A stretch of DNA of 64,000 nucleotides from Succinivibrio faecicola (GTDB lineage: Bacteria; Pseudomonadota; Gammaproteobacteria; Enterobacterales; Succinivibrionaceae). Shown here piece after piece: positions 24,213 to 33,073 of this stretch. The stretch covers positions 179,465 to 243,464 of the forward strand of contig NZ_JAGFNY010000001.1 in assembly GCF_019448115.1 (NCBI RefSeq). The letters run 5' to 3'. Below the pieces are notes generated by a model. The model was not told where the DNA came from. It saw only the letters and a program-made list of their open reading frames with translations, and made no database searches. The translations under genes were made by a program, and so were the position numbers. Every line of letters starts with the position of its first letter. Position 1 is the stretch's first letter.

Positions 24213-25244
24213 TTATAAAGCAGCTATAATCTTTTTAATTACAACAGGACCTCTGTAAATTAATGATGAATAAAGCTGAACAAGACTTGCACCATTAGCA
24301 AATTTCTCTCTTGCTGATATTGCATCTGTTACACCACCGACACCAATTAATGGCATCTTACCATCAGTCAGCTCATGAACTTTCTTCAATACTCTATTGC
24401 CAAGCTCTCTTAATGGCTGTCCTGAAAGTCCGCCCCACTCATTTGCATGATCAAGAGCATGTACCATCTGTCTTGATACAGTTGTATTTGTACAAGTCAT
24501 ACCGTCCATCTTAAGCTCCATACATACAGAGCAGATATTCTCTAAAGCCTCATCATCAAGATCAGGAGAAATCTTGACAACCAATGGAACATACTTGTCG
24601 TATTTCTCCTGTAGCTTCTTCTGCTCTTGCTTTAATGGCTTTAACAGATTTACTAAAGGCTCTTTTGCCTGAAGCTTAGTAAGATTTGGAGTATTAGGGC
24701 ATGATACATTAATGGCAATATAGTCAGCATACTGATAGACCTTCTGCATGCACTCTAAATAATCACTAAGAGCATTTTCTACAGGAGTTGTCTCGTTCTT
24801 TCCGATACTTACGCCAATAATGCCGTCATAGTTTGCAGTCTTTAGATTCTCAACAAGATTATCAACACCCTTGTTGTTAAAGCCCATTCTATTAATGATG
24901 CCTTCAGCGTCCTTGATTCTGAACATTCTAGGCTTTTCATTACCATCCTGAGCTTTTGGTGTTACAGTACCAACCTCGATAAAGCCAAAACCTAAAGAGC
25001 CAAAAAAGTCTATTGCCTCAGCATTCTTATCAAGACCTGCTGCAAGACCTACAGGATTTTTAAACTTAAGTCCCATAATCTCAACAGGAGAATTAGCAAC
25101 CTCCTGTTTGAATATACTTGTCAGATTCTTCTGAGAAATCAGAGCTGCTGAGTTAATCAGAGTATCATGTGCCCTTTCAGGATCCATGCAGAAGATTAAT
25201 GGTTTTACCAGTAAGGGATATAAGCTGTATGGAATAAACTGCAT
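24213..25244 (-). CDS. pyrD: Dihydroorotate dehydrogenase, class 2 type (PyrD)
   Basis: Quinone-linked oxidation of dihydroorotate in pyrimidine synthesis, membrane-associated. 343 residues with the class 2 N-terminal helix region (YSLYPLLVKPLIFCMDPERA). The body has GLAAGLDKNAEAIDFFG, FIEVGTVTPKAQDGN, RMGFNNKG, SIGKNETTPVE and the closing LVQLYSSLIYRGP. The active-site loop reads NVSCPNTPNL: a Cys near residue 182 stands where class 2 enzymes normally have the catalytic Ser (NISSPNTPG in E. coli). Six bases downstream of the DUF2835 gene, so the same operon as pepN. Confidence 0.94.
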   Translation of the reverse strand: MQFIPYSLYPLLVKPLIFCMDPERAHDTLINSAALISQKNLTSIFKQEVANSPVEIMGLKFKNPVGLAAGLDKNAEAIDFFGSLGFGFIEVGTVTPKAQDGNEKPRMFRIKDAEGIINRMGFNNKGVDNLVENLKTANYDGIIGVSIGKNETTPVENALSDYLECMQKVYQYADYIAINVSCPNTPNLTKLQAKEPLVNLLKPLKQEQKKLQEKYDKYVPLVVKISPDLDDEALENICSVCMELKMDGMTCTNTTVSRQMVHALDHANEWGGLSGQPLRELGNRVLKKVHELTDGKMPLIGVGGVTDAISAREKFANGASLVQLYSSLIYRGPVVIKKIIAAL

Positions 25245-25250
25245 TGTCGT

Positions 25251-25481
25251 TTACCTTATCTTTGTTATTTTCAGAAATTTGTTATCTGCTGTTGTTGTAA
25301 GCTCAAAAAGCCCATAGATTCCATCTTCAGTTGTAAACTGTCTTAAATGTTTTGCATCAATATCAAGAACAAGACCTTCCACGCTTCTTACACGAAATCG
25401 TTTTACTGCTCCTGAATAAACATTTAACAGCTGATCTTTTGTAACAGCCATTGAGAATCTATAGCTTTTGTATCCGAACAT
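25251..25481 (-). CDS. DUF2835 family small protein
   Basis: 76 residues, single small beta-rich domain: KDQLLNVYSGAVKRFRVRS, then IDAKHLRQFTTEDGIYGLFE, matching DUF2835 proteins of gammaproteobacteria. Function unknown. Its ATG overlaps the pepN stop as TAATG, so translation is coupled to pepN, and pyrD follows 6 bases later. Confidence 0.85.
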   Translation of the reverse strand: MFGYKSYRFSMAVTKDQLLNVYSGAVKRFRVRSVEGLVLDIDAKHLRQFTTEDGIYGLFELTTTADNKFLKITKIR

Positions 25482-28111
25482 TATCTTTCCTTAAGTGCGG
25501 CATCAACCTTTTCATAAATAGATTTAGAAAGATTTGGCAGCGCCATAAGATTCTTCAGCTCCTGTCTAATCATAGATTCTCGTTGAGAATCAAAACGTGA
25601 AAAACTTAACATAGGAGTCAGAATTCTTGCAGCTACGCTTGCATTAATTGAATTGAGACGCTTTACCTCAGAGCACAAGAGTCTGTATCCATCTCCTGAG
25701 ATATCATTAAGAGCAACAGGATTAGACAGAGCCAGAGCTCCAACTAGAGCTCTTACACGGTTTGGATTATTGCCATCATATGAAGGATGCTTCATAAGAG
25801 CTTTTACATTATCAATTGCCTTGTAGCTTTCAACTGTAGCATTTGCTCTGAAGAAATTATCAAAAGCAAGTGCATTGTTTGAATATCTCTTCTCAAAATC
25901 ATCATGAATAGCACTCTTGCATGCCAGATCAAAATGAGTTGCATCAGTTAAAGCCTGAAGCTTATCAGTCATATTATTGCTGTTCTTATAATGATTCATT
26001 ACAAGATCAGATGCCTTTGAGTGCTCATTCTTAAAGCAAAGTGCAGTAACAATCATATGAAGAGCACTGTTGTTTACAGAGCGTCTGCCCATATTGTCAA
26101 CTGAATAATTTGCACTTGATGCTCTAACCTTGCTGTATAGATTTTTAAATTCCTTCTCTAATGCACAGGCAATCTTGTTGACCAACATTGTTCTTGCAGC
26201 TGATAACTGATCTATTTCGATGTGGTCAAAAGTTTCCATTAATGAAGAAACTGACTGTATCTTCATAGTTTCATTGAGCAAAATCAGATCGGTATTTTCA
26301 TCAACTGTTGATAAAAGCTGTCTGTATGATGATATAAGCTCGATTGGATCTGTAACGGCAGCTCCATTCTTAAGATTCTTAATATTCTCATGAACATACT
26401 GCTTTTGCATATTTACAGCACTGTCAACCTTAATGAAAGGATCAGCGCTAAATGACATCATATGCTGCAGATTTTCTGTTGTATATGGTGCATTTAGCTT
26501 TACAGGTGCTGAAAAATCACAAAGCAGAACAGGCAGAACATTCTCTCTTAATGTAAAGGTATATTCCTGCTCTGATTCATTAAGAACAATATAATCCTTG
26601 AATGAAAGCTCTTTTGGTCTTACCTCATGGCCATCCTTATCAAGGAAGGATATTCTTATCGGCATGAAGAAAGGCTGTTTCTCACTCTGATCAGGAGTTG
26701 GATTTGTATGCTGACTGAGCTTTAATACAAGCTTTGAGTTTTCCCTGTCATAATGCCATTTAGCATCAACATTTGGAGTGCCGGCCTGAGTGTACCATCT
26801 TCTAAACTGTGTTAAATCAATTTCACCTTTTTCTTCCATACATACAAGAAAATCTTCAATGGTCACAGCCTGGCCGTCATATTTTTCAAGATAGTAGCTC
26901 AAAGCCTTCTTGAACTTTTCCTCACCAATTAGAGTATGAATCATACGAATGACTTCAGCACCCTTGTCATAGATGGTTACTGTATAGAAGTTATTCATCT
27001 CCATAACCTGTTCTGGACGTACAGGATGAGCCATAGGAGATGCATCTTCTGCAAACTGTGAAGATCTAATTACATTAATTGCATGAAGTCTTGTCAGAGC
27101 TCTGTTTGCACAGTCTGAACTGAATTCCTGATCCCTAAATACAGTAAGACTTTCTTTTAATGACAGCTCAAACCAGTCTCTTAAAGTAACTCTGTCACCT
27201 GTATAATTGTGGAAATACTCATGACCAATTACGCTTTGTACATTATAGAAAGCTGTATCGGTAGCAGTATCAGGATCAACCATTACATAAACTGAGTTGA
27301 AAACATTAAGACTCTTGTTTTCCATTGCACCGAAGTTGAAGAAATCAACAGCCACAACCTTGAAATTATCAAGATCATATTCAAGATTGAATCTGTCCTC
27401 GTCCCACTTCATAGACTCCTTGATGCACTGCATTGCAAACTGACCTCTAAGTGCAGCACCTCTGTCTACATAAAGCTTCAAGTCAACATTACGGCCTGAT
27501 TTTGTCTTGAATGTATCCTCTACTATATCAAAGGTACCTGCAACAAGTGCGAACAGATAGCTTGGCTTTGGGAAAGGATCTTCCCACACAGCAAAAGGAC
27601 GATTCTTTATCTTACCCTGCTCAATTAAATTACCGTTTGAAAGTAAAACACCACAGCCATATTCAGGACCGACAATCTTTACTCTGTACTTTGCAAGTAC
27701 ATCTGATCTGTCAAGAAAATAAGTTATTCTTCTAAAACCTTCAGGCTCACACTGTGTACAGAATGCACCATCAGATTTGTAAAGGCCCATAAGAGAGGTG
27801 TTAGCTGTAGGATTAATCTCATTTTCAATATAAAGATCAAACTCATCAGGAACAGATGAAATTTCAAGTTTGTTGTCATGCTCTTTATATTTAGCACCTA
27901 CACCATCAACTTTAACAGACTTTAAAACCAGCTCTTCACCATCGAGAACAAGCGAAGCCTTTTTATCCTGAGTAAGACGTACGTAGTGAGCAACTGTAGT
28001 TACCTTTGTTTTTGTATCATCAAGTTCAAAGGTAAGATCAATATTGGTAACTGTAAAATCCGGGCTTTTATAGTCTGTACGCTTTTTTGCTTTAAATGTC
28101 TTCTTTTCCAT
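25481..28111 (-). CDS. pepN: Aminopeptidase N (M1 metallopeptidase)
   Basis: 876 residues, the length of the E. coli enzyme. Broad-specificity removal of N-terminal residues from peptides in the cytoplasm. The substrate-binding GAMENKSLNVF is near residue 262 and the zinc site HEYFHNYTGDRV near 297, with the downstream ELSLKESLTVFRDQEF supplying the third ligand. The C-terminal helical domain is complete. Starts 47 bases after the prc terminator region and leads pepN-DUF2835-pyrD. Confidence 0.97.
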   Translation of the reverse strand: MEKKTFKAKKRTDYKSPDFTVTNIDLTFELDDTKTKVTTVAHYVRLTQDKKASLVLDGEELVLKSVKVDGVGAKYKEHDNKLEISSVPDEFDLYIENEINPTANTSLMGLYKSDGAFCTQCEPEGFRRITYFLDRSDVLAKYRVKIVGPEYGCGVLLSNGNLIEQGKIKNRPFAVWEDPFPKPSYLFALVAGTFDIVEDTFKTKSGRNVDLKLYVDRGAALRGQFAMQCIKESMKWDEDRFNLEYDLDNFKVVAVDFFNFGAMENKSLNVFNSVYVMVDPDTATDTAFYNVQSVIGHEYFHNYTGDRVTLRDWFELSLKESLTVFRDQEFSSDCANRALTRLHAINVIRSSQFAEDASPMAHPVRPEQVMEMNNFYTVTIYDKGAEVIRMIHTLIGEEKFKKALSYYLEKYDGQAVTIEDFLVCMEEKGEIDLTQFRRWYTQAGTPNVDAKWHYDRENSKLVLKLSQHTNPTPDQSEKQPFFMPIRISFLDKDGHEVRPKELSFKDYIVLNESEQEYTFTLRENVLPVLLCDFSAPVKLNAPYTTENLQHMMSFSADPFIKVDSAVNMQKQYVHENIKNLKNGAAVTDPIELISSYRQLLSTVDENTDLILLNETMKIQSVSSLMETFDHIEIDQLSAARTMLVNKIACALEKEFKNLYSKVRASSANYSVDNMGRRSVNNSALHMIVTALCFKNEHSKASDLVMNHYKNSNNMTDKLQALTDATHFDLACKSAIHDDFEKRYSNNALAFDNFFRANATVESYKAIDNVKALMKHPSYDGNNPNRVRALVGALALSNPVALNDISGDGYRLLCSEVKRLNSINASVAARILTPMLSFSRFDSQRESMIRQELKNLMALPNLSKSIYEKVDAALKER

Positions 28112-28130
28112 TTTATATCCTGTGTCTAAA

Positions 28131-28151
28131 AAGCCTGGAAAAACCAGGCTT
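28131..28151 (-). terminator. Terminator after prc
   Basis: Perfect eight-base stem AAGCCTGG / CCAGGCTT with a five-base loop. On the minus strand it is followed by TTTAGAC. It lies just past the prc stop. Confidence 0.75.
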
Positions 28152-28158
28152 ATTAGTA

Positions 28159-30240
28159 TTATTCCTCGTTTCTGTATTTAAGCAGTATCGGTGTAGAATC
28201 CTGTGCACTCAAATCAATATTCTGCTCTTTTACAATAGCAGAAAAATCAGATGCAATATTCACACATGCTTTTAAAAGAGGATCGTCAAAAACAAAGTCA
28301 TCAGGAATATCCTTAACATTCTTTACAGGATCTTTTCCCATTGCCTTTAATCTTGTATTTGTATTGGCAAGATTTACTGCCTCATCTTCTTTAAACAGCT
28401 TAAGGCGTTTATCATAATTTATAGATAATACCTTCTTTGCCTTGAGTTTAGCATATCGTTCCTGCTCGCTTTTTATTACATTGAATACAGGATCGGCTGC
28501 AATTCTTTGATTATGCTTCTTCTCAAGCTCCTTAACAATATTGGTTATATTGGCAGCACTGATATAACGATCATATTCGCTTGGCTTTATGCTGTCCCAT
28601 TCAAGAGCATTTGGCTCTGATTTCTCACCAAACTCTGTAACATCAATCAAGGTTGGAAGAGTAATATCAGGAGTTACACCACGAAGCTGAGTGGAACCGC
28701 CATTTATTCTATAGAACTTAGCTATTGTGTAGTGAATTGAGCCAAAGTGTGAATCCTTAAGATCATAAATTCTGGTTAATGGTCTGCTCTGCTGAACTGT
28801 ACCTTTACCATATGAATTATCACCAACAATAAGAGCTCTGCCATAATCCTGAAGTGCTGCAGCCATAATTTCAGATGCTGAAGCTGACAGACGGTTAATC
28901 AGTACAACTAAAGGACCTTTATACTGCATTGCGCTGTCAGTATCGTCATAAGTTGTCTGCTCTGCATTTACATCACGGACAAGCACAACAGGACCTGATT
29001 TGATGAATAAGCCTGTAGTGAAAATACCTTCAGGAAGAAGTCCACCGCCATTGTTTCTTAAATCAACAACAATTGCATCAACATCCTGATTAGTAAGCTT
29101 GTTTATTTCGCGGAGCACATTCTGATGGAGATCGGTATAGAAACTTGAAATAGTGATTACACCGATTTTCTTACCGTCGTAACTGTCATAAACCTTTGAC
29201 TTAGCTTCCTTGTCCTGTAAACGGATCTTGTCACGGACAAGTTCAACATTAAAGGTTTTAGAAGTTGCACCGTCACCTCTTTCAATCTCAAGAATAACCT
29301 TAGTGCCTTTCTTACCTTTAATCTTCTTTACAACTTCTGTAAGTCTCCAGCCGATGATGTCATCACTCTTGCCATTATCCTGCTTTACACCGACAATTCT
29401 GTCTTTTGGTTTGAGCTTTTTGGATTTCTCTGCAGGTGATCCTGGAAGAATAGATTCAATGACTGTAAACTCATCTTCCTGTGATAAAACAGCGCCAATA
29501 CCTTCTAATGACAGATTAATGTCATCATTAAAATTTTCAGACTCAACTGGTCCAAAGTAATTTGTATGAGGATCGATAGCTGTGGCAAAAGAATTTTCAA
29601 AGATTGAGAACACGTCCTCAGATGACACCTGAGCTACTCTGTTCATTGCTGCAATATATCTGTTCTTGATACGCTTGAGTGCAGTTTCCTTTGACTTACC
29701 GTTTAACAGCTGAACCTCATAATCATTAATGAGCTCTTTTTCCCAGAGACTCTTTAATTCCTGTTCATCCTTTGCAAATTCAGCTTTTGTTCTATCTATC
29801 TCAATTGATTTGTCAGTATTAAGATTAATACCCTTGTCAAGTAACGAGAGCATATATTTGTATTTTGTATAACGCTTTTTAATGTTCTCGTTATATACAG
29901 CATAAGGATAATCAAGATAGCACTTTTCCAATCCCTGAAGAATTGATGGCGCATTTGCATAGATTTCATCAATTTCTTTTTTGGTATATAAGGAATGATT
30001 GTAATCAAGATATGTTACAAAACGATCAATTACCTTTTTGGTAAAGGCATTATCTGTAGTTACAACCTTATAATGAGCTCTTGTAAAATAGTTAAAGATT
30101 CTAAGACATGAAACAGAATGTCTCTGTTCTGGCGCAAGAACAGGCATCTGCTCAAAGGTTGGAACTGTAAGTTTTGCGTTTGCATTAAAGCAGCAACCAA
30201 GTACAAGACCGGTCACTGCAAATTTTAAAATGTTTTTCAA
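28159..30240 (-). CDS. prc: Tail-specific periplasmic protease Prc (Tsp)
   Basis: 693 residues, S41 family with a signal peptide (MKNILKFAVTGLVLGCCFNANA). The N-terminal helical domain, PDZ domain (LEGIGAVLSQEDEFTV start, about 245-335) and protease core with NRLSASASEIMAAALQDYG (Ser near 452) and YGKGTVQ (Lys near 477) are all present. It degrades misfolded periplasmic proteins and processes envelope enzymes from their C-termini. It follows proQ by 8 bases, the arrangement known from E. coli. Confidence 0.96.
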   Translation of the reverse strand: MKNILKFAVTGLVLGCCFNANAKLTVPTFEQMPVLAPEQRHSVSCLRIFNYFTRAHYKVVTTDNAFTKKVIDRFVTYLDYNHSLYTKKEIDEIYANAPSILQGLEKCYLDYPYAVYNENIKKRYTKYKYMLSLLDKGINLNTDKSIEIDRTKAEFAKDEQELKSLWEKELINDYEVQLLNGKSKETALKRIKNRYIAAMNRVAQVSSEDVFSIFENSFATAIDPHTNYFGPVESENFNDDINLSLEGIGAVLSQEDEFTVIESILPGSPAEKSKKLKPKDRIVGVKQDNGKSDDIIGWRLTEVVKKIKGKKGTKVILEIERGDGATSKTFNVELVRDKIRLQDKEAKSKVYDSYDGKKIGVITISSFYTDLHQNVLREINKLTNQDVDAIVVDLRNNGGGLLPEGIFTTGLFIKSGPVVLVRDVNAEQTTYDDTDSAMQYKGPLVVLINRLSASASEIMAAALQDYGRALIVGDNSYGKGTVQQSRPLTRIYDLKDSHFGSIHYTIAKFYRINGGSTQLRGVTPDITLPTLIDVTEFGEKSEPNALEWDSIKPSEYDRYISAANITNIVKELEKKHNQRIAADPVFNVIKSEQERYAKLKAKKVLSINYDKRLKLFKEDEAVNLANTNTRLKAMGKDPVKNVKDIPDDFVFDDPLLKACVNIASDFSAIVKEQNIDLSAQDSTPILLKYRNEE

Positions 30241-30248
30241 TTGAAAAC

Positions 30249-30944
30249 CTAATTAGAAGTCTTTGGAAGAAGAACTCTATCTAAAGGTAAGGTGAGAGTA
30301 AGACCTGAATTTAGAGTTACTCTAACAGTATCTTTTGATGCATCCTGAGCTACAACACCACGAACAAAGCGTTGCTCTGAACTTAATACAAGAACATTTG
30401 TACCAAGCTTTAAGTTATCCTGTGTACCCTTGATACCATCTACCTTGAATGGCTTTCTTGCGCCCTTTCCCTGAACTCTGTTCTGCTTGAAATTCTTTTT
30501 GTTATCCTTGCGAACAGGTTTCTTGTTTACATTGCGCTTTGCATTAATCTGAGAAATCTTTTCTTTTGCATAAGCTTCATGCTCTGCATTAACAACATCT
30601 TCAATCTCATTGCCGTCAATGTCTATTCTGTGAGCACCAGCCTTTAGACTGTACAGATATTTAAGTCTTGTTGTATACATTCTTAAAGCAGAACGCACTT
30701 TAGACAGTGATAAACCTTCAATTGAAGAAGCTCTATCCTTAATATCATCAAAGATACCAATCTTTAATGGCTTGATATCACCATCCTTTACAAATGCCTT
30801 TGGGAAGGTTTTATATAAAATCTCAAGAGCCTCTTTAATATGCTCTAAGCGTGTGCCATCCTCTGAAACAGTCTCTTTTTTCTCGATATCTAATGACTGC
30901 ACTTCGTTTTTAATCTGTTCTGGTTCTTGCTTTTGGGTTTCCAC
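30249..30944 (-). CDS. proQ: RNA chaperone ProQ
   Basis: 231 residues. FinO/ProQ domain at about 30-140 (EALEILYKTFPKAFVKDGDI, later LSKVRSALRMYTTRLKYL). A basic linker (RNVNKKPVRKDNKKNFKQNR) and a Tudor-like C-terminal domain (LKLGTNVLVLSSEQRFVRG) follow. Global RNA-binding chaperone that stabilises small RNAs and mRNA 3' ends. Co-transcribed with prc. Confidence 0.95.
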   Translation of the reverse strand: METQKQEPEQIKNEVQSLDIEKKETVSEDGTRLEHIKEALEILYKTFPKAFVKDGDIKPLKIGIFDDIKDRASSIEGLSLSKVRSALRMYTTRLKYLYSLKAGAHRIDIDGNEIEDVVNAEHEAYAKEKISQINAKRNVNKKPVRKDNKKNFKQNRVQGKGARKPFKVDGIKGTQDNLKLGTNVLVLSSEQRFVRGVVAQDASKDTVRVTLNSGLTLTLPLDRVLLPKTSN

Positions 30945-31063
30945 AAGAAACTCCTTTAAAAAAATGAATATAAAACTATCTGTTTATTGTAATGAACTTT
31001 TGAATTTTTGTGAATTGATATTTGATTTATTTAAGAATTTTTACGGATGATTTTATACAATCA

Positions 31064-31125
31064 GCACATTTTTACCTGATAGTACCGCCACCCTGGCTTC
31101 AGCCACACGTAGCAGTCAAAATTAT
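31064..31125. other. GC-rich patch with a short palindrome in the proQ upstream region
   Basis: A stretch of about 50 bases is much richer in G+C than its surroundings and contains the palindrome TGGCTTCAGCCA at 31094-31105. It lies 120-180 bases before proQ and so may be part of the proQ leader or a small repeat. I do not recognise it. Confidence 0.3.
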
Positions 31126-31186
31126 TAACAAATTGTGTGCAAGTATATTTTTCAAAATCAACGAATTATGATTGCTTTAAAAGTCA

Positions 31187-31209
31187 TACTCCTCAAAAAT
31201 CAAGGAGTA
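31187..31209 (-). terminator. Terminator after dapE
   Basis: Seven-base perfect stem TACTCCT / AGGAGTA with a nine-base loop, followed on the minus strand by GACTTTTAAAG. It lies 9 bases past the dapE stop. The T-run is short. Confidence 0.6.
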
Positions 31210-31217
31210 CGGCTTGT

Positions 31218-32363
31218 TTAGAAAAGCTTTTCTAGAGTTGTAACAAAGATGTCTTTTAACTTTTCAAGACTGTTTAAAGAAACAGCTTCGTTTACCTTGT
31301 GAATATGAGTAGACAGTGGTCCAAATTCAACAACCTTTGTTCCTAAAGGTGCTATAAATCTACCATCTGAGGTACCACCTGCAGTTGAAAGTGATGGATT
31401 AACCTTAGTGTGCAAACTGATAGCTTCTTTTAAAACATCAAGAAGTTCTCCGCCCTTTGTTACAAAAGGAAGTCCATTAACTACATATCTTATATCACAG
31501 TCTAGTTTGAGATCTTTTACAATTGATGTAACTTTTCTCTCAATCAGCTCTTTGTTTAACAGATCTGAATATCTCCAGTTGCACATGATGTAACATGAGC
31601 CTGGTACGACATTTTCAGCACCAGTGCCACAACTGATATTTGTTACCTGAAATGAGCTTTTTGGAAAGAATTGAGAACCTTCATCCCACTGTGTTTCAGA
31701 CAGTGCCTTAATAAGTGCACCTGCATGATGCGCTGCATTATCACAACGATCAGGATATGCAACATGTCCCTGAACGCCCTTTACTGTAATGTGAGCTGTA
31801 ATAGAGCCTCTGCGACCGTTTTTGATGGTATCTCCAAATTCCTTTGAACAGCTAGGTTCACCTACAATGCAGTAATCAGGAATAAGATTATGCTCTTTTA
31901 GATACTCAACAACAAAAGGAGTGCCTCCAACAGCATCTCCTTCCTCATTGGAAGTAAGCAAAAGACCTACAGTTCCTTTGTGATTTGGATTCTGCACAAC
32001 AAACTGACACAAAGCCATGCACATGGCAGCATCAGATCCTTTCATGTCCTGTGTTCCACGACCGTGAAGGATCACATCATCACCTAGATCTTCTAAAAAT
32101 CCATCAAAAGGATCATATGTCCATTCTTCTGTATTTCCTGCAGGAACAACATCAGTATGGCCCAAAAACAAAAGGAATGGAGACGCAGCACCATGCAGTG
32201 CTAAAAGATTGGTTACACCGTTGCTGTTAAGTCTTACTGTATTAAATGAAGCCTTTTTCAACAGATCTTCAATAATATCCTGGCATCCTTTATCATCAGG
32301 TGTAACAGAGGCTCTCTGAATGAGAGCCTGTGCAAGTTTCTGTGTTTTAGTAAGATTAATCAT
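31218..32363 (-). CDS. dapE: Succinyl-diaminopimelate desuccinylase DapE
   Basis: Zinc aminoacylase of the lysine/meso-diaminopimelate pathway. 381 residues from ATG 32363 (MINLTKTQKLAQALIQRASV); an upstream ATG at 32399 is in frame but adds residues that the family lacks. Metal-site motifs are FLGHTDVVPAGN near residue 67, GRGTQDMKG near 98 and LTSNEEGDAVGGT near 130; the closing segment has GGTSDGRF and HKVNE. Overlaps the end of the upstream hypothetical gene by 8 bases. Confidence 0.95.
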   Translation of the reverse strand: MINLTKTQKLAQALIQRASVTPDDKGCQDIIEDLLKKASFNTVRLNSNGVTNLLALHGAASPFLLFLGHTDVVPAGNTEEWTYDPFDGFLEDLGDDVILHGRGTQDMKGSDAAMCMALCQFVVQNPNHKGTVGLLLTSNEEGDAVGGTPFVVEYLKEHNLIPDYCIVGEPSCSKEFGDTIKNGRRGSITAHITVKGVQGHVAYPDRCDNAAHHAGALIKALSETQWDEGSQFFPKSSFQVTNISCGTGAENVVPGSCYIMCNWRYSDLLNKELIERKVTSIVKDLKLDCDIRYVVNGLPFVTKGGELLDVLKEAISLHTKVNPSLSTAGGTSDGRFIAPLGTKVVEFGPLSTHIHKVNEAVSLNSLEKLKDIFVTTLEKLF

Positions 32364-32991
32364 CTTCGGTTGGATACTGTAAGAATAGTTTTCTTTCAAG
32401 TCTTAAGAACTGATATGCAGTTTTACTTTCCTCTTCAACCTTTAAGGCATCAAATCTTCCGTAACGAACATCTTCAAGAAGTTTAATGTCACTGTCAGTA
32501 AGCTCAGATCTTGCCTTTATATACTGACCTAAGAACTGGTTTGCTAAAAGCTCATCCCAAGGAAATACTGTTGAAATTGAGCGTAATGTAAACATTGACA
32601 TGGTATCAAGACAGATTAAACACTTTTCTTCAAGATGTTTTAGATAATCCTTTTGAATATCTGCAAAGTCATAATAATCAAAAGTGTTACTTACAGAGCC
32701 ATCTGCATATGATATTGAAGCTTTGTTATTTTCGTGTACAACAACAAATTCAGGTTCAATTTCAGCCTGTGCAGCACTTGCCTTAATAAGCTCTTTCATT
32801 TTTTCAGAGCAGACAATAAGAGGCTTTTTGTTCATAAGTGACAGAATATCGCAGACATTGTCCATACCGTTTGCTTCTTCAGTGTCATTAACCTTTACAC
32901 ATAAAAGTGCATGAACTTCCTTTAATGGTGGTCTAATAACCTTGTGTGCATCTGGTGGACATTCAGGATGGTAACGCTCTGGCATTGACAT
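32356..32991 (-). CDS. Hypothetical protein upstream of dapE
   Basis: 211 residues from ATG 32991 (GGAG ten bases upstream). No signal, no membrane segment, no family that I recognise. It starts MSMPERYHPECPPDAHKVIR, has PLIVCSEKMKELIKASAAQ in the middle, and a helical acidic C-terminus with TAYQFLRLERKLFLQ. Its end overlaps the dapE start by 8 bases, so the two are translated together. Confidence 0.6.
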   Translation of the reverse strand: MSMPERYHPECPPDAHKVIRPPLKEVHALLCVKVNDTEEANGMDNVCDILSLMNKKPLIVCSEKMKELIKASAAQAEIEPEFVVVHENNKASISYADGSVSNTFDYYDFADIQKDYLKHLEEKCLICLDTMSMFTLRSISTVFPWDELLANQFLGQYIKARSELTDSDIKLLEDVRYGRFDALKVEEESKTAYQFLRLERKLFLQYPTEDD

Positions 32992-33073
32992 AAACAAAAT
33001 TCTCCAAAAATAAATGTTATATAAACTTGTAATGATTTTCAGACAAGAATATCAAAATAATGAATAGTCTGAT

